Assembly (NCBI GenBank): GCA_963976815.1
Contig: CAXBLU010000004.1
Span: 248,001-312,000 of the forward strand
From: JAHRVQ01 sp963976815
GTDB taxonomy: Bacteria; Pseudomonadota; Gammaproteobacteria; Pseudomonadales; Azotimanducaceae
Length of the DNA stretch: 64,000 nt
Direction of reading: 5' to 3'
Shown: positions 55,934-64,000 of the stretch, in pieces
Layout of the letters: each line of letters starts with the position of its first letter
Numbering within the stretch: the stretch's first letter is position 1
Position numbers and translations under genes: made by a program
The notes under the pieces: model-generated
What the model was told of the DNA's origin: nothing
Databases searched by the model: none
Seen by the model: the letters and a program-made list of their open reading frames with translations, nothing else

Positions 55934-56758
55934 TTAGTAACGCCGTCTGGTACTGAACCCACCGACAAAATTGAAAGGCAATGATTCAAATTCCCCCATC
56001 GGTTTAGGTCGATATACCGCAAAATGCAAATGGGGCAAAGAGGAAAAACCAGTATTGCCCGAGTAGCCAATGAGATCGCCAGCCTCTACCTGCACCCCAA
56101 CATTGACCATAACGCCATCTTTCATTAAGTGCAGATATTCCCCGGTTGTTCCGTCGGCATGAAGAATCACAATATAGTTTGCAAACCTGGCGTAACGTCG
56201 GCTCGCGCCTCCCCTGTCATGGTGAGCAACGGTTTGTACGACCACGCCAGACCGGGCAGCGTGGACTTTCGAGCCCACCGGCATAGCAAAGTCCACCGCA
56301 TAGCGAGAGGCCCCACGATGACTGTAGCCGCCGCCAAAACCCTGCACTAACGGAAAATGCTCTCCCTCGGCAAAAGGCAGTTGGTAGCCGACGTTAGCAT
56401 CGTGTTCGGCGTCTAGATTCCCGGGGGTCCAGTAGAAAATATCCTCATAGGCTGTCGAGCGGTATTGATCGATGGGATAAAGGGTTAAAAGTAGCACTTC
56501 CGAATTTCCTTTAATCACACGGGTTGCCGCATAACGAACCTTCTGCGTGGATGCCGTCCTTAAATTTCGGGTCTTGACATCTAATGAGCCTGTAAATGGA
56601 TAGTCCTTCAGATTTTTAACCCAGAACTCAATTTTACCTTCGGACTTTTTTACCTCCCAGCAGGCCCAGTCTTCAAGGCAGTGACCCGCGGCCGCCGGCC
56701 CAACCCAAAGCAGTCCAATTAGTAGAATGGCAATCCTGCGTTTTGACAATGTAATCAT
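55934..56758 (-). CDS. M23 (LytM-type) peptidase
   Basis: This is 274 residues with a signal peptide (RRIAILLIGLLWVGPAAAG, cleavage near residue 25). The peptidase domain fills the C-terminal half: SHRGASRYAVDFAMP provides the first zinc His and Asp, and SSLPHLHFAVY the final HLH. These enzymes cut peptidoglycan cross-bridges or act as amidase activators. The N-terminal domain (about residues 27-125), with CLEDWACWE, is not recognised. It converges with the CYP153 gene and is divergent from the propeller-GGDEF gene. Confidence 0.9.
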   Translation of the reverse strand: MITLSKRRIAILLIGLLWVGPAAAGHCLEDWACWEVKKSEGKIEFWVKNLKDYPFTGSLDVKTRNLRTASTQKVRYAATRVIKGNSEVLLLTLYPIDQYRSTAYEDIFYWTPGNLDAEHDANVGYQLPFAEGEHFPLVQGFGGGYSHRGASRYAVDFAMPVGSKVHAARSGVVVQTVAHHDRGGASRRYARFANYIVILHADGTTGEYLHLMKDGVMVNVGVQVEAGDLIGYSGNTGFSSLPHLHFAVYRPKPMGEFESLPFNFVGGFSTRRRY

Positions 56759-56868
56759 TCCTTCCCAGATTTATTCGACACACTTTCTCGTATTGCGACT
56801 AAATAGACCCCAATCAGCAAGCACATATTCCAGTTTAATCTCAGGAAAACGCTGATACACTCTAGCCA

Positions 56869-59766
56869 ATGAAGCACAAGCAGAATGACAAGCGATCGGC
56901 CGTTAGAATGAGTGCCGAGCTACGCCCATTCATTATAACCGTGCTGTGTTTATTCATGTTCTCCGAATCAAACGCTGTCACCGGGGCAAGACCTCCCTTT
57001 GCAAGCTTTGAGCCCGGCATTGAAGTCTATCCTCAAAATTTTGCCATTGCCGAAGATCAGCTCGGTAACATCTACATCGGCAACACCGAGGGTGTACTTT
57101 CATTTGATGGAAAGCGCTGGATACTCACGCCATTACCCAATGGCGACATCGTCCGCTCATTGAATGTCGGCGAGCAGGGCATGGTGTACGTGGGCGGATA
57201 TAATGCCTTTGGCTATATCAAACCCGACGCAACCGGCCAGTTAACATTCACAGATCTCACACAGCGCTTTACAAAGGAACTCGCCGGCGAGCCTTTTGCT
57301 GACATTTGGAACATCGCTGTAACCGACGATGGCGTTTTCTTTAAAGGCTTGCAGCACCTTTTTTTCTGGTCACCGGAAACCGGTAAAACCAAATTCTGGA
57401 CCTGGCAAGGCAGGTTTGGTGCGATTCACTACTACCAAAATACTGTATATCTTCAATTTCGCGGAGAGGGATTCCGTCAATACAACAATGGGAACTGGGA
57501 GCCAATTCCTGGCACCGAGTTCTTGTCGGAACTCGTGACAGAACTCGTCGAACTCCCCCAGGGCGGCCTATTAACCCTTTCTCGAAATGGCGAGTGGGCA
57601 AAATTGAGCGACAACGGAGCCACGCCTTATACTATGCCCGAGGCACTACCTCCCTCTTCCAAACTCACCGATGGCATTCTCCTTGATCAGCAAACCCTTG
57701 TATTCTCTGGAGACCAGGGACAAATTTACTTTTTTGATACCGAAGCTAAAACGATTGAGAAGTTTGCCGTCGGCCAGGGCTTTCTATCTAACCTTGTCAA
57801 AAGCAGCCAGGGCGGCCTCCTAACGGTAGATGACAGCGCCGTTCATCACGTGCCATGGCCAGCGGATTGGAAGCTGATGGACGACATCAATGGTCTGGTC
57901 GGCTCGGTGTTTGCTATTAGACAAATCGATGGCGCTATCTATGCGCTCACGGGCAGCGGCGTGTTTCGAAAACCGGCAAAAGAGCCGCAATTTGTTCGCC
58001 TTAGTTGGTCTGAACACGAGGCCTGGGATCTCTTAGCCCTCGAAAATGACAACATGATTCTAGCGGACTCTTATCGGCTGAGCCTAATTGAGGGTGACAA
58101 AATCCGTTTCGTCTCCGAAGAAACAATCTATCCAAGGATACTGAAGCGCTCTGGTTACAACCCTGATTTGATCTATGTAGGGACTGAACTTGGCATAGGT
58201 CTTTTGCAAAAAAAGCAAGGGAAGTGGCAGCTGGTGTATCTCGATTCAGACATGCAAAACCTGAGAGTCACCAGTATTGTTGAGACCGCCGAGAACAAAA
58301 TTCTAATTGGATCAGAGCGAGGTGGGGTCCAGGAGATCGAGTTTATTCTGGACGAACAATGGCGCTCAACAGCAACTTTGATTAACACCGCTAAAGGCCT
58401 GGAGTACGGAAGCTCACCTGAGACCGGGGTTGTCCAAACATCAGACGGAAAGGTTTTTGTTGCAACCAGCGCAGGCTTTTTCCAACAGAAGGGGGACCGC
58501 TTTGATCCGGCAATGCCAGGACTTAACGCCCTGCGTGGGACCGGTGAGGTCATTCATTTGCAGAGCGGACCCAAGGGTGGACTGTGGGGTTACACCTACA
58601 AATCTTTATTCAAACGACAAGGGGACGGAGCGTGGCAGCCGATACAGATAGGCAACGTCCGCCGCGGAAGCATCAACACGATTTACCAAACTGAAGCGGC
58701 AGCTGTATTCGTTGGCGCAAACGCTTCGATCATGTTGCACGACCCCAGGCTTGCCTCTCACACAGTTACCCCGAGAACGGTTGTGCTTAAAAGTGTTGAG
58801 CTTAGGCAGGCTTCCGGAAACCCAACGAGGTTACCGCTTAACGGAGATTTAAAAATTGATCAAGCGCCTTCAATTTCTTTTCGCTACGCATTGCCGGACC
58901 TTATAAATCTCGACAAGGTCCGCTATCGCGCCAGACTATTACCCATTGAACCTAAATTCAGTACCTGGTCTAGCAATGCCGAGAACACTTACTATGGGCT
59001 TGATCCTGAGTCCTATACATTTGAAGTCGAAGCAAGCGACGGCCTGGGCAGAATTTCGAAGCTGAAACCCTACCGGATCACGGTGTCCCCCTACTGGTAC
59101 CAACGACCGGATATCAAAGCTTTAGGCCTACTGCTGTTGCTTGTGTTGGCAGGGCTCATCATGTTGGCAGCTGTCCGAGCTCGATCAAGAATCCTGGCTG
59201 CGGAAAATCAACGCTTGGAATCCATGGTCTCTGAACGCACCAGGGAGCTTGCCAGCGCTAATCGACAGTTGGAATCCCTGGCTCACCTGGATAGCCTCAC
59301 CTCGATCCCTAACCGGCGAAGACTCGACGCATATCTCGAGGAGGTCTGGCAGCAATGTATCGAGCGCGACCGAACCTTGGCGTTAGCAATGTTAGATGTC
59401 GACAACTTTAAACAATACAACGATGAGCACGGTCATCAGGCCGGCGATGAACTGCTGAAACAATTGGCCCAGCTCTTATCCCATAGCTTACGCCGTGGGG
59501 AAGACCTGGTTGCCCGTTACGGCGGTGAAGAATTCCTGGTTGTCTTACCGGGTGCGGATGTTGCAGCAGCCTTAGAGGTTGCCGAATCTATGCGTTCAAA
59601 TGTAGAGAAAAGCAAGCTGGCAGTAACAGTTTCACTTGGCGTTGCGACCAACCATACCCATCAGATCACAACAATCGAAACACTCATCAAAGCGAGTGAC
59701 GAGGCACTCTATGCGGCGAAACATGGTGGACGTAATCGGGTGGTCGCACACAATCCAGAGCAATAA
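56869..59766 (+). CDS. Beta-propeller sensor diguanylate cyclase
   Basis: This is 965 residues. After a signal or anchor segment (about residues 22-38), residues 45-630 hold repeated propeller blades with two-component-regulator propeller motifs (NIYIGNTEGVLSFDG, VYVGGYNAFGYI and others), then a Y_Y_Y-type Ig domain (about 650-740, RYRARLLPIEPKFSTWS), a transmembrane helix (ALGLLLLLVLAGLIML, about 750-767), a short coiled coil and a GGDEF domain (about 805-960). The catalytic loop is RYGGEEFLVVLP and an inhibitory site RGED lies just before it, so it should be an active, feedback-controlled c-di-GMP synthase. The large periplasmic part likely senses an external ligand. The start could be ATG 56869 or ATG 56908. 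Confidence 0.92.
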   Translation: MKHKQNDKRSAVRMSAELRPFIITVLCLFMFSESNAVTGARPPFASFEPGIEVYPQNFAIAEDQLGNIYIGNTEGVLSFDGKRWILTPLPNGDIVRSLNVGEQGMVYVGGYNAFGYIKPDATGQLTFTDLTQRFTKELAGEPFADIWNIAVTDDGVFFKGLQHLFFWSPETGKTKFWTWQGRFGAIHYYQNTVYLQFRGEGFRQYNNGNWEPIPGTEFLSELVTELVELPQGGLLTLSRNGEWAKLSDNGATPYTMPEALPPSSKLTDGILLDQQTLVFSGDQGQIYFFDTEAKTIEKFAVGQGFLSNLVKSSQGGLLTVDDSAVHHVPWPADWKLMDDINGLVGSVFAIRQIDGAIYALTGSGVFRKPAKEPQFVRLSWSEHEAWDLLALENDNMILADSYRLSLIEGDKIRFVSEETIYPRILKRSGYNPDLIYVGTELGIGLLQKKQGKWQLVYLDSDMQNLRVTSIVETAENKILIGSERGGVQEIEFILDEQWRSTATLINTAKGLEYGSSPETGVVQTSDGKVFVATSAGFFQQKGDRFDPAMPGLNALRGTGEVIHLQSGPKGGLWGYTYKSLFKRQGDGAWQPIQIGNVRRGSINTIYQTEAAAVFVGANASIMLHDPRLASHTVTPRTVVLKSVELRQASGNPTRLPLNGDLKIDQAPSISFRYALPDLINLDKVRYRARLLPIEPKFSTWSSNAENTYYGLDPESYTFEVEASDGLGRISKLKPYRITVSPYWYQRPDIKALGLLLLLVLAGLIMLAAVRARSRILAAENQRLESMVSERTRELASANRQLESLAHLDSLTSIPNRRRLDAYLEEVWQQCIERDRTLALAMLDVDNFKQYNDEHGHQAGDELLKQLAQLLSHSLRRGEDLVARYGGEEFLVVLPGADVAAALEVAESMRSNVEKSKLAVTVSLGVATNHTHQITTIETLIKASDEALYAAKHGGRNRVVAHNPEQ

Positions 59767-59769
59767 GGT

Positions 59770-61251
59770 CTATAGGCTCAAATCCAGTTTGTTAATCAAG
59801 CCTTGCCCCCTAACAATTTGTAAATGAGTCAATGATTTGTCCGTCGTCGCTAACCGCCAACTCAAAAGCTTCTTAGCGTAGGTTGCAACTAACTCCGGCT
59901 CGCTCTCAGCAATATTGTGGAGTTCACCTGGATCAGCTTGTAAGTCAAACAGCAACGCAGGTAGCTCTGCAAAGTGTACGTATTTGTATTGGTTATCCCG
60001 CACCACGTTTAAACAAGCGCTTTCCATCTCTACTTCGAGTGTGGATTCCGCATCGGAGTGGCGAAAGTCATATTCAAAGTGTGCGCTTTCACGCCAACCT
60101 GGATCAGCTGCACCAACTAGCCACGGCTTCAAACTCTTGCCATCACACTGCCGAGGAATTTTCTGGTCTAACGACTCCAATATGGTTGGAACAATATCAA
60201 CATGCTCCGTAAACGCATCACATTGACCAACTGTTAATCCAGGCCCGCAAATGACGAGCGGTATATGATAAGACTGATCATAAAATCCCGCCTTGCCATA
60301 CATCCAATGATCACCCATCTGCTCGCCATGGTCCGATGTAAAAATAAACAACGTGCGGTCCCACTCACCACAATCTTTTAGAAATTGCACCAGCCGACCC
60401 ATATGGTGATCAACTTCACTCATCAAACCATAATAACTCGCCTGTAACAGCTGATGTCTTTGTGGATCTGAATGGCTGCCATTTCGCGCAATCCCAAGAT
60501 GTGCGTCGAGCCAGGGGTGAACCTGCTGTTCAGCTTCTCGTGTTGACTGACGCTGATATCCAGGCAGCCCCTGTGGATCGTACTGCTCATTATAGGGCGC
60601 CGTCGCGACCCAGGGCGGATGGGGCGCCCTTAATGACAAGTGAGCCGCCCATGGACCGGTCTGGGATTCCACATAGGATATGACACCATCCGTTAAAAAT
60701 GCGGTATCACTATCTTCGGCACGATATTGTGTTGGCGTGGGCACTCCAGGTGCGACGGGTTCACCTTTGACACCGTAGGTTGCGCCGTCGTCATCGGGTA
60801 GGGAATAGCCTTTCTGCCGCAAATCATCCCGCCAATCAGGACAATGGGTGGCCATGTCTATTAAGGGTCGTATGCCAGGTAATACCCCCTCGTCGGTATT
60901 GAGCCGTGGATCACCAGCCTCCATATCCCTTGGGTCCTGGGCTGTATGGGTATAGCCAAACAAAACCGGATCGTAACCTTCAGCACGTAACTCTAACGCC
61001 CAGTTCGTAAAGCGCTTATCCAATGGCGTACCATTAGTACCAGAGCGGTGATTGTGCAGATACATGCCTGTATGTAAACACGCTCGACTTGGGCCACAGG
61101 GCACCGCATTGGCGTAGTGCTGAGAAAACAAAACACCTTCCGCTGCAATCTGATCCAGGTTGGGTGTCTTCACCACCGGATGGTTTAGCGCCGACAGACA
61201 ATCACCGCGCCACTGGTCTGCTGTTATCAGCAGTACATTCATTTTACTCAT
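59770..61251 (-). CDS. Sulfatase-superfamily phosphonate monoester hydrolase-like enzyme
   Basis: This 493-residue protein resembles phosphonate monoester hydrolases (PMH) of Rhizobium and Burkholderia in many segments: NVLLITADQWRGD, VPCGPSRACLHTG, HIPLVICGPG and the C-terminal YKYVHFAELP and LSWRLATTDKSLTH. C52 in C-G-P-S-R would be converted to formylglycine, the nucleophile of this class. PMHs hydrolyse phosphonate monoesters, phosphodiesters and sulfate esters. No signal peptide is seen, so it is cytoplasmic. ATG 61251 is chosen because AGGAG lies closely upstream; 22 open codons before it are ignored. It converges with the propeller-GGDEF gene, 3 nt apart. Confidence 0.88.
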   Translation of the reverse strand: MSKMNVLLITADQWRGDCLSALNHPVVKTPNLDQIAAEGVLFSQHYANAVPCGPSRACLHTGMYLHNHRSGTNGTPLDKRFTNWALELRAEGYDPVLFGYTHTAQDPRDMEAGDPRLNTDEGVLPGIRPLIDMATHCPDWRDDLRQKGYSLPDDDGATYGVKGEPVAPGVPTPTQYRAEDSDTAFLTDGVISYVESQTGPWAAHLSLRAPHPPWVATAPYNEQYDPQGLPGYQRQSTREAEQQVHPWLDAHLGIARNGSHSDPQRHQLLQASYYGLMSEVDHHMGRLVQFLKDCGEWDRTLFIFTSDHGEQMGDHWMYGKAGFYDQSYHIPLVICGPGLTVGQCDAFTEHVDIVPTILESLDQKIPRQCDGKSLKPWLVGAADPGWRESAHFEYDFRHSDAESTLEVEMESACLNVVRDNQYKYVHFAELPALLFDLQADPGELHNIAESEPELVATYAKKLLSWRLATTDKSLTHLQIVRGQGLINKLDLSL

Positions 61252-61357
61252 AACCGATCTCCTATCCCGATTGAAGCCGAACCGAGACCACGACGCAAGT
61301 CTGTGTGAAATGCACAAAATACCCGTAAACTAGCCAGATAAGCCAGGAGGCTTAAGC

Positions 61358-61930
61358 ATGATTTGGATTCGCCGACTTTTCTTTCTGCCCGGGTGGCTGG
61401 TACTTGCTGGAACATTATCCTACTTCGCTGGCTATGTAAGCTTACCCACCTTGAGTTATGAGTCCGCTCTGATGCTGGCTATCGCAGGTGGCGTTGCCCT
61501 GTTCATCTTACTTCGGCTTTTTGCCGTCGCAGCTCTGGGTCTATCCCTGGGGCTTGGGCTGGCGTTATTGTTGGCCGTAGTGGTATGCGCGAATTATTTT
61601 TTGTTCGAACGCGAACGAGATCGTTGGTTCAACAATGATGCCGAGGTCGCCCAAGTGCTACCCATTGAGCAAAGAAACACGGCGTATCTGAAATCACTTG
61701 GTATTACCCCGGGTAATGTCCCACCGCTGGATTGGTGGGCCCATAGCCGAGCACAGGTCAATTCAGGATTGCGTTCGCAGCAGCTGACCCCAAATCAGGT
61801 AGGCGTACCCAAACCCGAGCGTTCTCCCGAAGAAATTTGGCTCAACTGGGGAAGCCAGCTTATTATGCTCATCACCGGCGTTGTATTTGCCGCAAAATTT
61901 GGCAGCCGTAAGAACTCCCCGACGCACTAA
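61358..61930 (+). CDS. Unrecognised inner-membrane protein
   Basis: This is 190 residues with AGGAGG nine nt before ATG 61358. Helices are at about residues 9-30, 38-58 and 60-85 at the N-terminus (very Leu/Ala/Gly-rich), then a soluble section with LPIEQRNTAYLKSLGITPG and LDWWAHSRAQVNSGL, and a final helix near 165-183. I do not recognise a family. The gene is 32 bp upstream of pldA on the same strand, so it may be co-transcribed with the phospholipase. Confidence 0.75.
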   Translation: MIWIRRLFFLPGWLVLAGTLSYFAGYVSLPTLSYESALMLAIAGGVALFILLRLFAVAALGLSLGLGLALLLAVVVCANYFLFERERDRWFNNDAEVAQVLPIEQRNTAYLKSLGITPGNVPPLDWWAHSRAQVNSGLRSQQLTPNQVGVPKPERSPEEIWLNWGSQLIMLITGVVFAAKFGSRKNSPTH

Positions 61931-61962
61931 CCACCCTATCAGCAAGTTTGCTAGAGAGAAGA

Positions 61963-62952
61963 ATGAAATTACTGGTACTTTTGACGTTGGCTTGTTTTAG
62001 CCTTCCGGCTTTCGCCAACACCAATTATCAAGACTGTGTCCTAAGCGGCGTCGAAAATAGCGATGATGACATTACGGTGAAGGACATTAAGAACGCCTGC
62101 CAACAGCACCTAACACCCAGGGCAGACAGCGATATTTTGGTTGACCGCCGCATTGCCGAACAAGCTGCCGCCGAGAATCGTAGGGCACTGGTACCGCATC
62201 AGCGCAATTACCTATTGCCCGCCACCTACGCGGTGGATCCAAACGAAAAACCGATACCTCCTACGTTCCAGTCATTATATCCCGATGAGGACCTCGACAA
62301 CGTCGAGATGAAATTTCAGCTGAGTTTGAAATATCAATTTGCAAAAAGCGTGTTTATGGAAAACGACACCCTGCACGTCGGCTTTACCAGCCTATCCTTC
62401 TGGCAAGCATACAACAGTAGTGTTTCAGCGCCTTTTCGAGAGACCAACTACGAACCTGAAATTTTTTGGACAGCGCCGGTTGAATGGGAACCCCTTGGCC
62501 TTGATGCCTCCGAAATTGCCATCGGCTTTAGCCATCAATCGAACGGTTCAGCGGGCACCCTATCCCGCAGTTGGAATCGTCTTTATGCAAGTTTGAGCTG
62601 GGAATCGGGCAACTATGTTTTTAACTTCAAACCCTGGTATCGCATTCGGGAAGACAAGAAAAGCAATTTGCTCGACGCAAAGGGTGATGACAACCCGGAC
62701 ATAGAGAAATACCTGGGGCACTTCGAATTTTCGACAATCTATCGGAAGGAGAATCACGAGATCACGATGCTGATTCGAAACAATCTTCGCAGCGATAACC
62801 TAGGCGCTATACAACTAGACTGGACATTCCCAATCTGGCGCGGTTTAAAAGGTCATGCCCAGTACTTCAATGGCTACGGCGAGAGCCTTATTGACTATAA
62901 CCAACGGGTCGAAAGATTCGGCTTTGGGGTGCTACTCACTGACCTTTACTAA
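61963..62952 (+). CDS. pldA: Outer-membrane phospholipase A
   Basis: This 329-residue protein has a signal peptide (MKLLVLLTLACFSLPAFA) and a beta-barrel. The catalytic triad appears in GFSHQSNGSAGTLSRSWNRLY (shown at its limits): H191, S193 and N205, spaced 2 and 12 apart, exactly as H142, S144 and N156 in E. coli OMPLA. It hydrolyses phospholipids in the outer leaflet of the outer membrane. The chain ends in an aromatic-rich LTDLY, as expected for barrel insertion. ATG 61963 is chosen over the in-frame start at 61948 because it starts directly at the signal. The stop lies inside a 14-bp tandem array. Confidence 0.9.
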   Translation: MKLLVLLTLACFSLPAFANTNYQDCVLSGVENSDDDITVKDIKNACQQHLTPRADSDILVDRRIAEQAAAENRRALVPHQRNYLLPATYAVDPNEKPIPPTFQSLYPDEDLDNVEMKFQLSLKYQFAKSVFMENDTLHVGFTSLSFWQAYNSSVSAPFRETNYEPEIFWTAPVEWEPLGLDASEIAIGFSHQSNGSAGTLSRSWNRLYASLSWESGNYVFNFKPWYRIREDKKSNLLDAKGDDNPDIEKYLGHFEFSTIYRKENHEITMLIRNNLRSDNLGAIQLDWTFPIWRGLKGHAQYFNGYGESLIDYNQRVERFGFGVLLTDLY

Positions 62953-62993
62953 CCGATCTTTACTCACCGATCTTTACTCACCGATCGTTGCTA
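62938..62993 (+). repeat. 14-bp tandem array between convergent genes
   Basis: Four 14-bp units (62938, 62952, 62966 and 62980) share ACCGATCTTTACTC with small changes. The first contains the last codons of pldA, and the last reaches the stop of the convergent GFA gene at 62991. Confidence 0.8.
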
Positions 62994-63401
62994 ATTGTCC
63001 TGCTGAAGGGATGCCATAAACTCTTCACCTGTCAGGCGTGGATGCTCACCGGCAAAGGCATACCCGCCTGGGTTTTCATCAACAAATATTTCCCCTTCGA
63101 GTTTGAACTGCGATTGGTCTTCGAAGACGCCGCAACAAACAATGTGGTGGTCAGTTTCTTTTAATCGATAAAACAAGCTGGTTCCACATTGCTTGCAGAA
63201 TCCACGCTCGGCCCAATCGGATGAAGCATAAGCTGAAATATTCTCTTTGTCCTCGAAAGTAATGCTCGTAACACCAACGGCAAAGAGTGGGGAACTAGAC
63301 CAGGTACGACACATGGTGCAATGACAGGCATGGATACCATAGTCATTTACGTCTGCTTCGAACTTTACGCCACCACATAAACATTGGCCTTTTTGTTTCA
63401 T
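62991..63401 (-). CDS. GFA/CENP-V family zinc protein
   Basis: This is 136 residues with the zinc-binding cysteine pairs CLCGGVKFE, CHCTMCR and FCKQCGTSLFYR. The family contains glutathione-dependent formaldehyde-activating enzyme (Gfa) and many proteins of unknown activity. The spacing CxC, CxCxxC and CxxC fits the two-zinc fold. It converges with pldA, and the 14-bp array spans the junction. Its true substrate cannot be told from sequence. Confidence 0.85.
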   Translation of the reverse strand: MKQKGQCLCGGVKFEADVNDYGIHACHCTMCRTWSSSPLFAVGVTSITFEDKENISAYASSDWAERGFCKQCGTSLFYRLKETDHHIVCCGVFEDQSQFKLEGEIFVDENPGGYAFAGEHPRLTGEEFMASLQQDN

Positions 63402-63473
63402 TTCGACTCCTCCCTTTGTGAGACACCAGCATATCCTATGGCTACTGACAGCATAGTGTCAGTAGGTTAAGTT

Positions 63474-63755
63474 ATGTTTATGAAAAAACTACTTCGCCAG
63501 ATCTTCTCGCCACTGCTAAATCCTCTGGAATCGGGCTCAAGCCCTTATGCCTACAAAGCATCACATCGAACCATCCTGATATTCATGAGTTTTATGTTTA
63601 TAGGAATGGCGACCCTCGTCGCGTTAATTATGCCCGGTTGGGATTCGGGCTACCTACTACCGATCATTGTCTTTGGCGGCGCGGGTCTAATGGGAATTGT
63701 GGTGGGCGCGCTGGGAGACGACCGCGCGGTTGCCAAAATCTGGGGATCTAAGTAA
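63474..63755 (+). CDS. Small unrecognised membrane protein
   Basis: This is 93 residues with two transmembrane helices (about 32-52, TILIFMSFMFIGMATLVALI, and 60-80, YLLPIIVFGGAGLMGIVVGA) and short polar ends. ATG 63474 and ATG 63480 are both possible starts. I do not recognise a family. It is divergent from the GFA gene and lies 33 bp before the convergent methyltransferase end. Confidence 0.7.
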   Translation: MFMKKLLRQIFSPLLNPLESGSSPYAYKASHRTILIFMSFMFIGMATLVALIMPGWDSGYLLPIIVFGGAGLMGIVVGALGDDRAVAKIWGSK

Positions 63756-63788
63756 TCAGCTCCCGTCCGCAGATAAATAAGCCGCGGC

Positions 63789-64000
63789 TCACACACCCGG
63801 GCTGACAAACACCATAATCTGAACTTTATTGATCTTGTGGGCCTGGTAATCAAATCCCACAGCCTCAAGTTTCTTGGCAAACCGACCTCGAAACCCCCGA
63901 CCCGGATCAGCAATCACAATTTGTCCGCCAGGCGCGAGCTTACGAATCAAAAATGCTGCCAATTGCTCCGCGTGTTCGTCTTCATATAGCAGATCGCTAC
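63789..64000 (-). CDS. SAM-dependent methyltransferase, C-terminal fragment (start off window)
   Basis: The frame is open from the right edge to a TGA at 63791-63789. The 69 or so residues contain DLLYEDEHAEQLAAFLIRKL and APGGQIVIADPGRG, the motif-II and post-II region of Rossmann methyltransferases, followed by a typical strand ending in QIMVFVSPG. The N-terminal part, with the SAM-binding glycine loop, lies outside. The target molecule is unknown. It was not reported as a complete ORF because it lacks its start. Confidence 0.65.
   Translation of the reverse strand, partial: SDLLYEDEHAEQLAAFLIRKLAPGGQIVIADPGRGFRGRFAKKLEAVGFDYQAHKINKVQIMVFVSPGV

Noticed and set aside
63650..63913. 87-codon minus-strand open frame near the right edge
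   Set aside because: It conflicts with the small membrane protein gene, and a different minus frame carries clear methyltransferase sequence.

Overview
The window looks like a chromosomal segment of a marine-type gammaproteobacterium related to the Pseudomonadales/Cellvibrionales. The base composition is balanced by eye. Supporting signs are a FabY-type initiating ketoacyl synthase, a holD-rimI-prfC gene order as in other gammaproteobacteria, class I fumarase, a bfd/bfr pair, two CYP153 cytochromes P450, an outer-membrane phospholipase A and a very long RTX-type surface protein. No rRNA, tRNA, CRISPR array, integrase or transposase was seen. The genus cannot be fixed from the sequence alone.

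Layout. 1-9.7 kb: a fused biotin-dependent carboxylase (runs off the left edge), class I fumarase, a MaoC hydratase, an acyl desaturase followed by a 24-bp repeat array, and a thiolase. 9.9-14.1 kb: fabY, a palindromic non-coding element, a CYP153 P450 and a DUF1330 protein. 14.1-17.1 kb: a secreted nucleotide pyrophosphatase-type phosphodiesterase and a cobalt-type nitrile hydratase operon (beta-alpha-accessory). 17.2-20.9 kb: prfC, rimI, a holD-like gene and acyl-CoA thioesterase II. 21.0-35.4 kb: two tandem paralogues of unknown function, an 11.3-kb gene for a 3776-residue FecR/cadherin-like/FG-GAP/RTX protein, and a convergent EAL protein. 35.5-38.3 kb: bfd, bfr, a sterol-desaturase-family enzyme and a UbiC-like protein. 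38.3-46.1 kb: two transporters, a PilZ-like protein, glycerol kinase, MarR, a cyclic-nucleotide-binding protein and a GPH-type transporter. 46.3-50.6 kb: a lysine or aminoadipate catabolic pair with a divergent Lrp-type regulator and a glycosyltransferase. 50.6-52.8 kb: a two-gene redox module containing a UGSC-family selenoprotein. 52.8-64 kb: a Tat-exported FAD oxidase with a lipoprotein cytochrome c, a second CYP153, an M23 peptidase, a propeller-GGDEF protein, a phosphonate-monoesterase-like sulfatase, phospholipase A, a GFA protein, a small membrane protein and the end of a methyltransferase.

How it fits together. Many genes handle acyl chains or hydrocarbons: two CYP153s, MaoC, thiolase, desaturase, FabY, TesB, the carboxylase and PldA. 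Four proteins are linked to c-di-GMP or another cyclic nucleotide: degenerate GGDEF-EAL, PilZ-like, active GGDEF and a cNMP-binding domain. They lie in the same region as a giant surface protein of the kind often controlled by c-di-GMP.

The most notable item is the gene at 52225-52755. An in-frame TGA begins the motif U-G-S-C and is followed at the right distance by a bacterial SECIS-like hairpin, so an automatic caller would split it into two false ORFs. It lies 3 nt after a gene for a thioredoxin-fold protein with a C-P-T-C motif and a large uncharacterised C-terminal domain. A second pattern is the number of short tandem arrays (12-24 bp units) located at gene ends.
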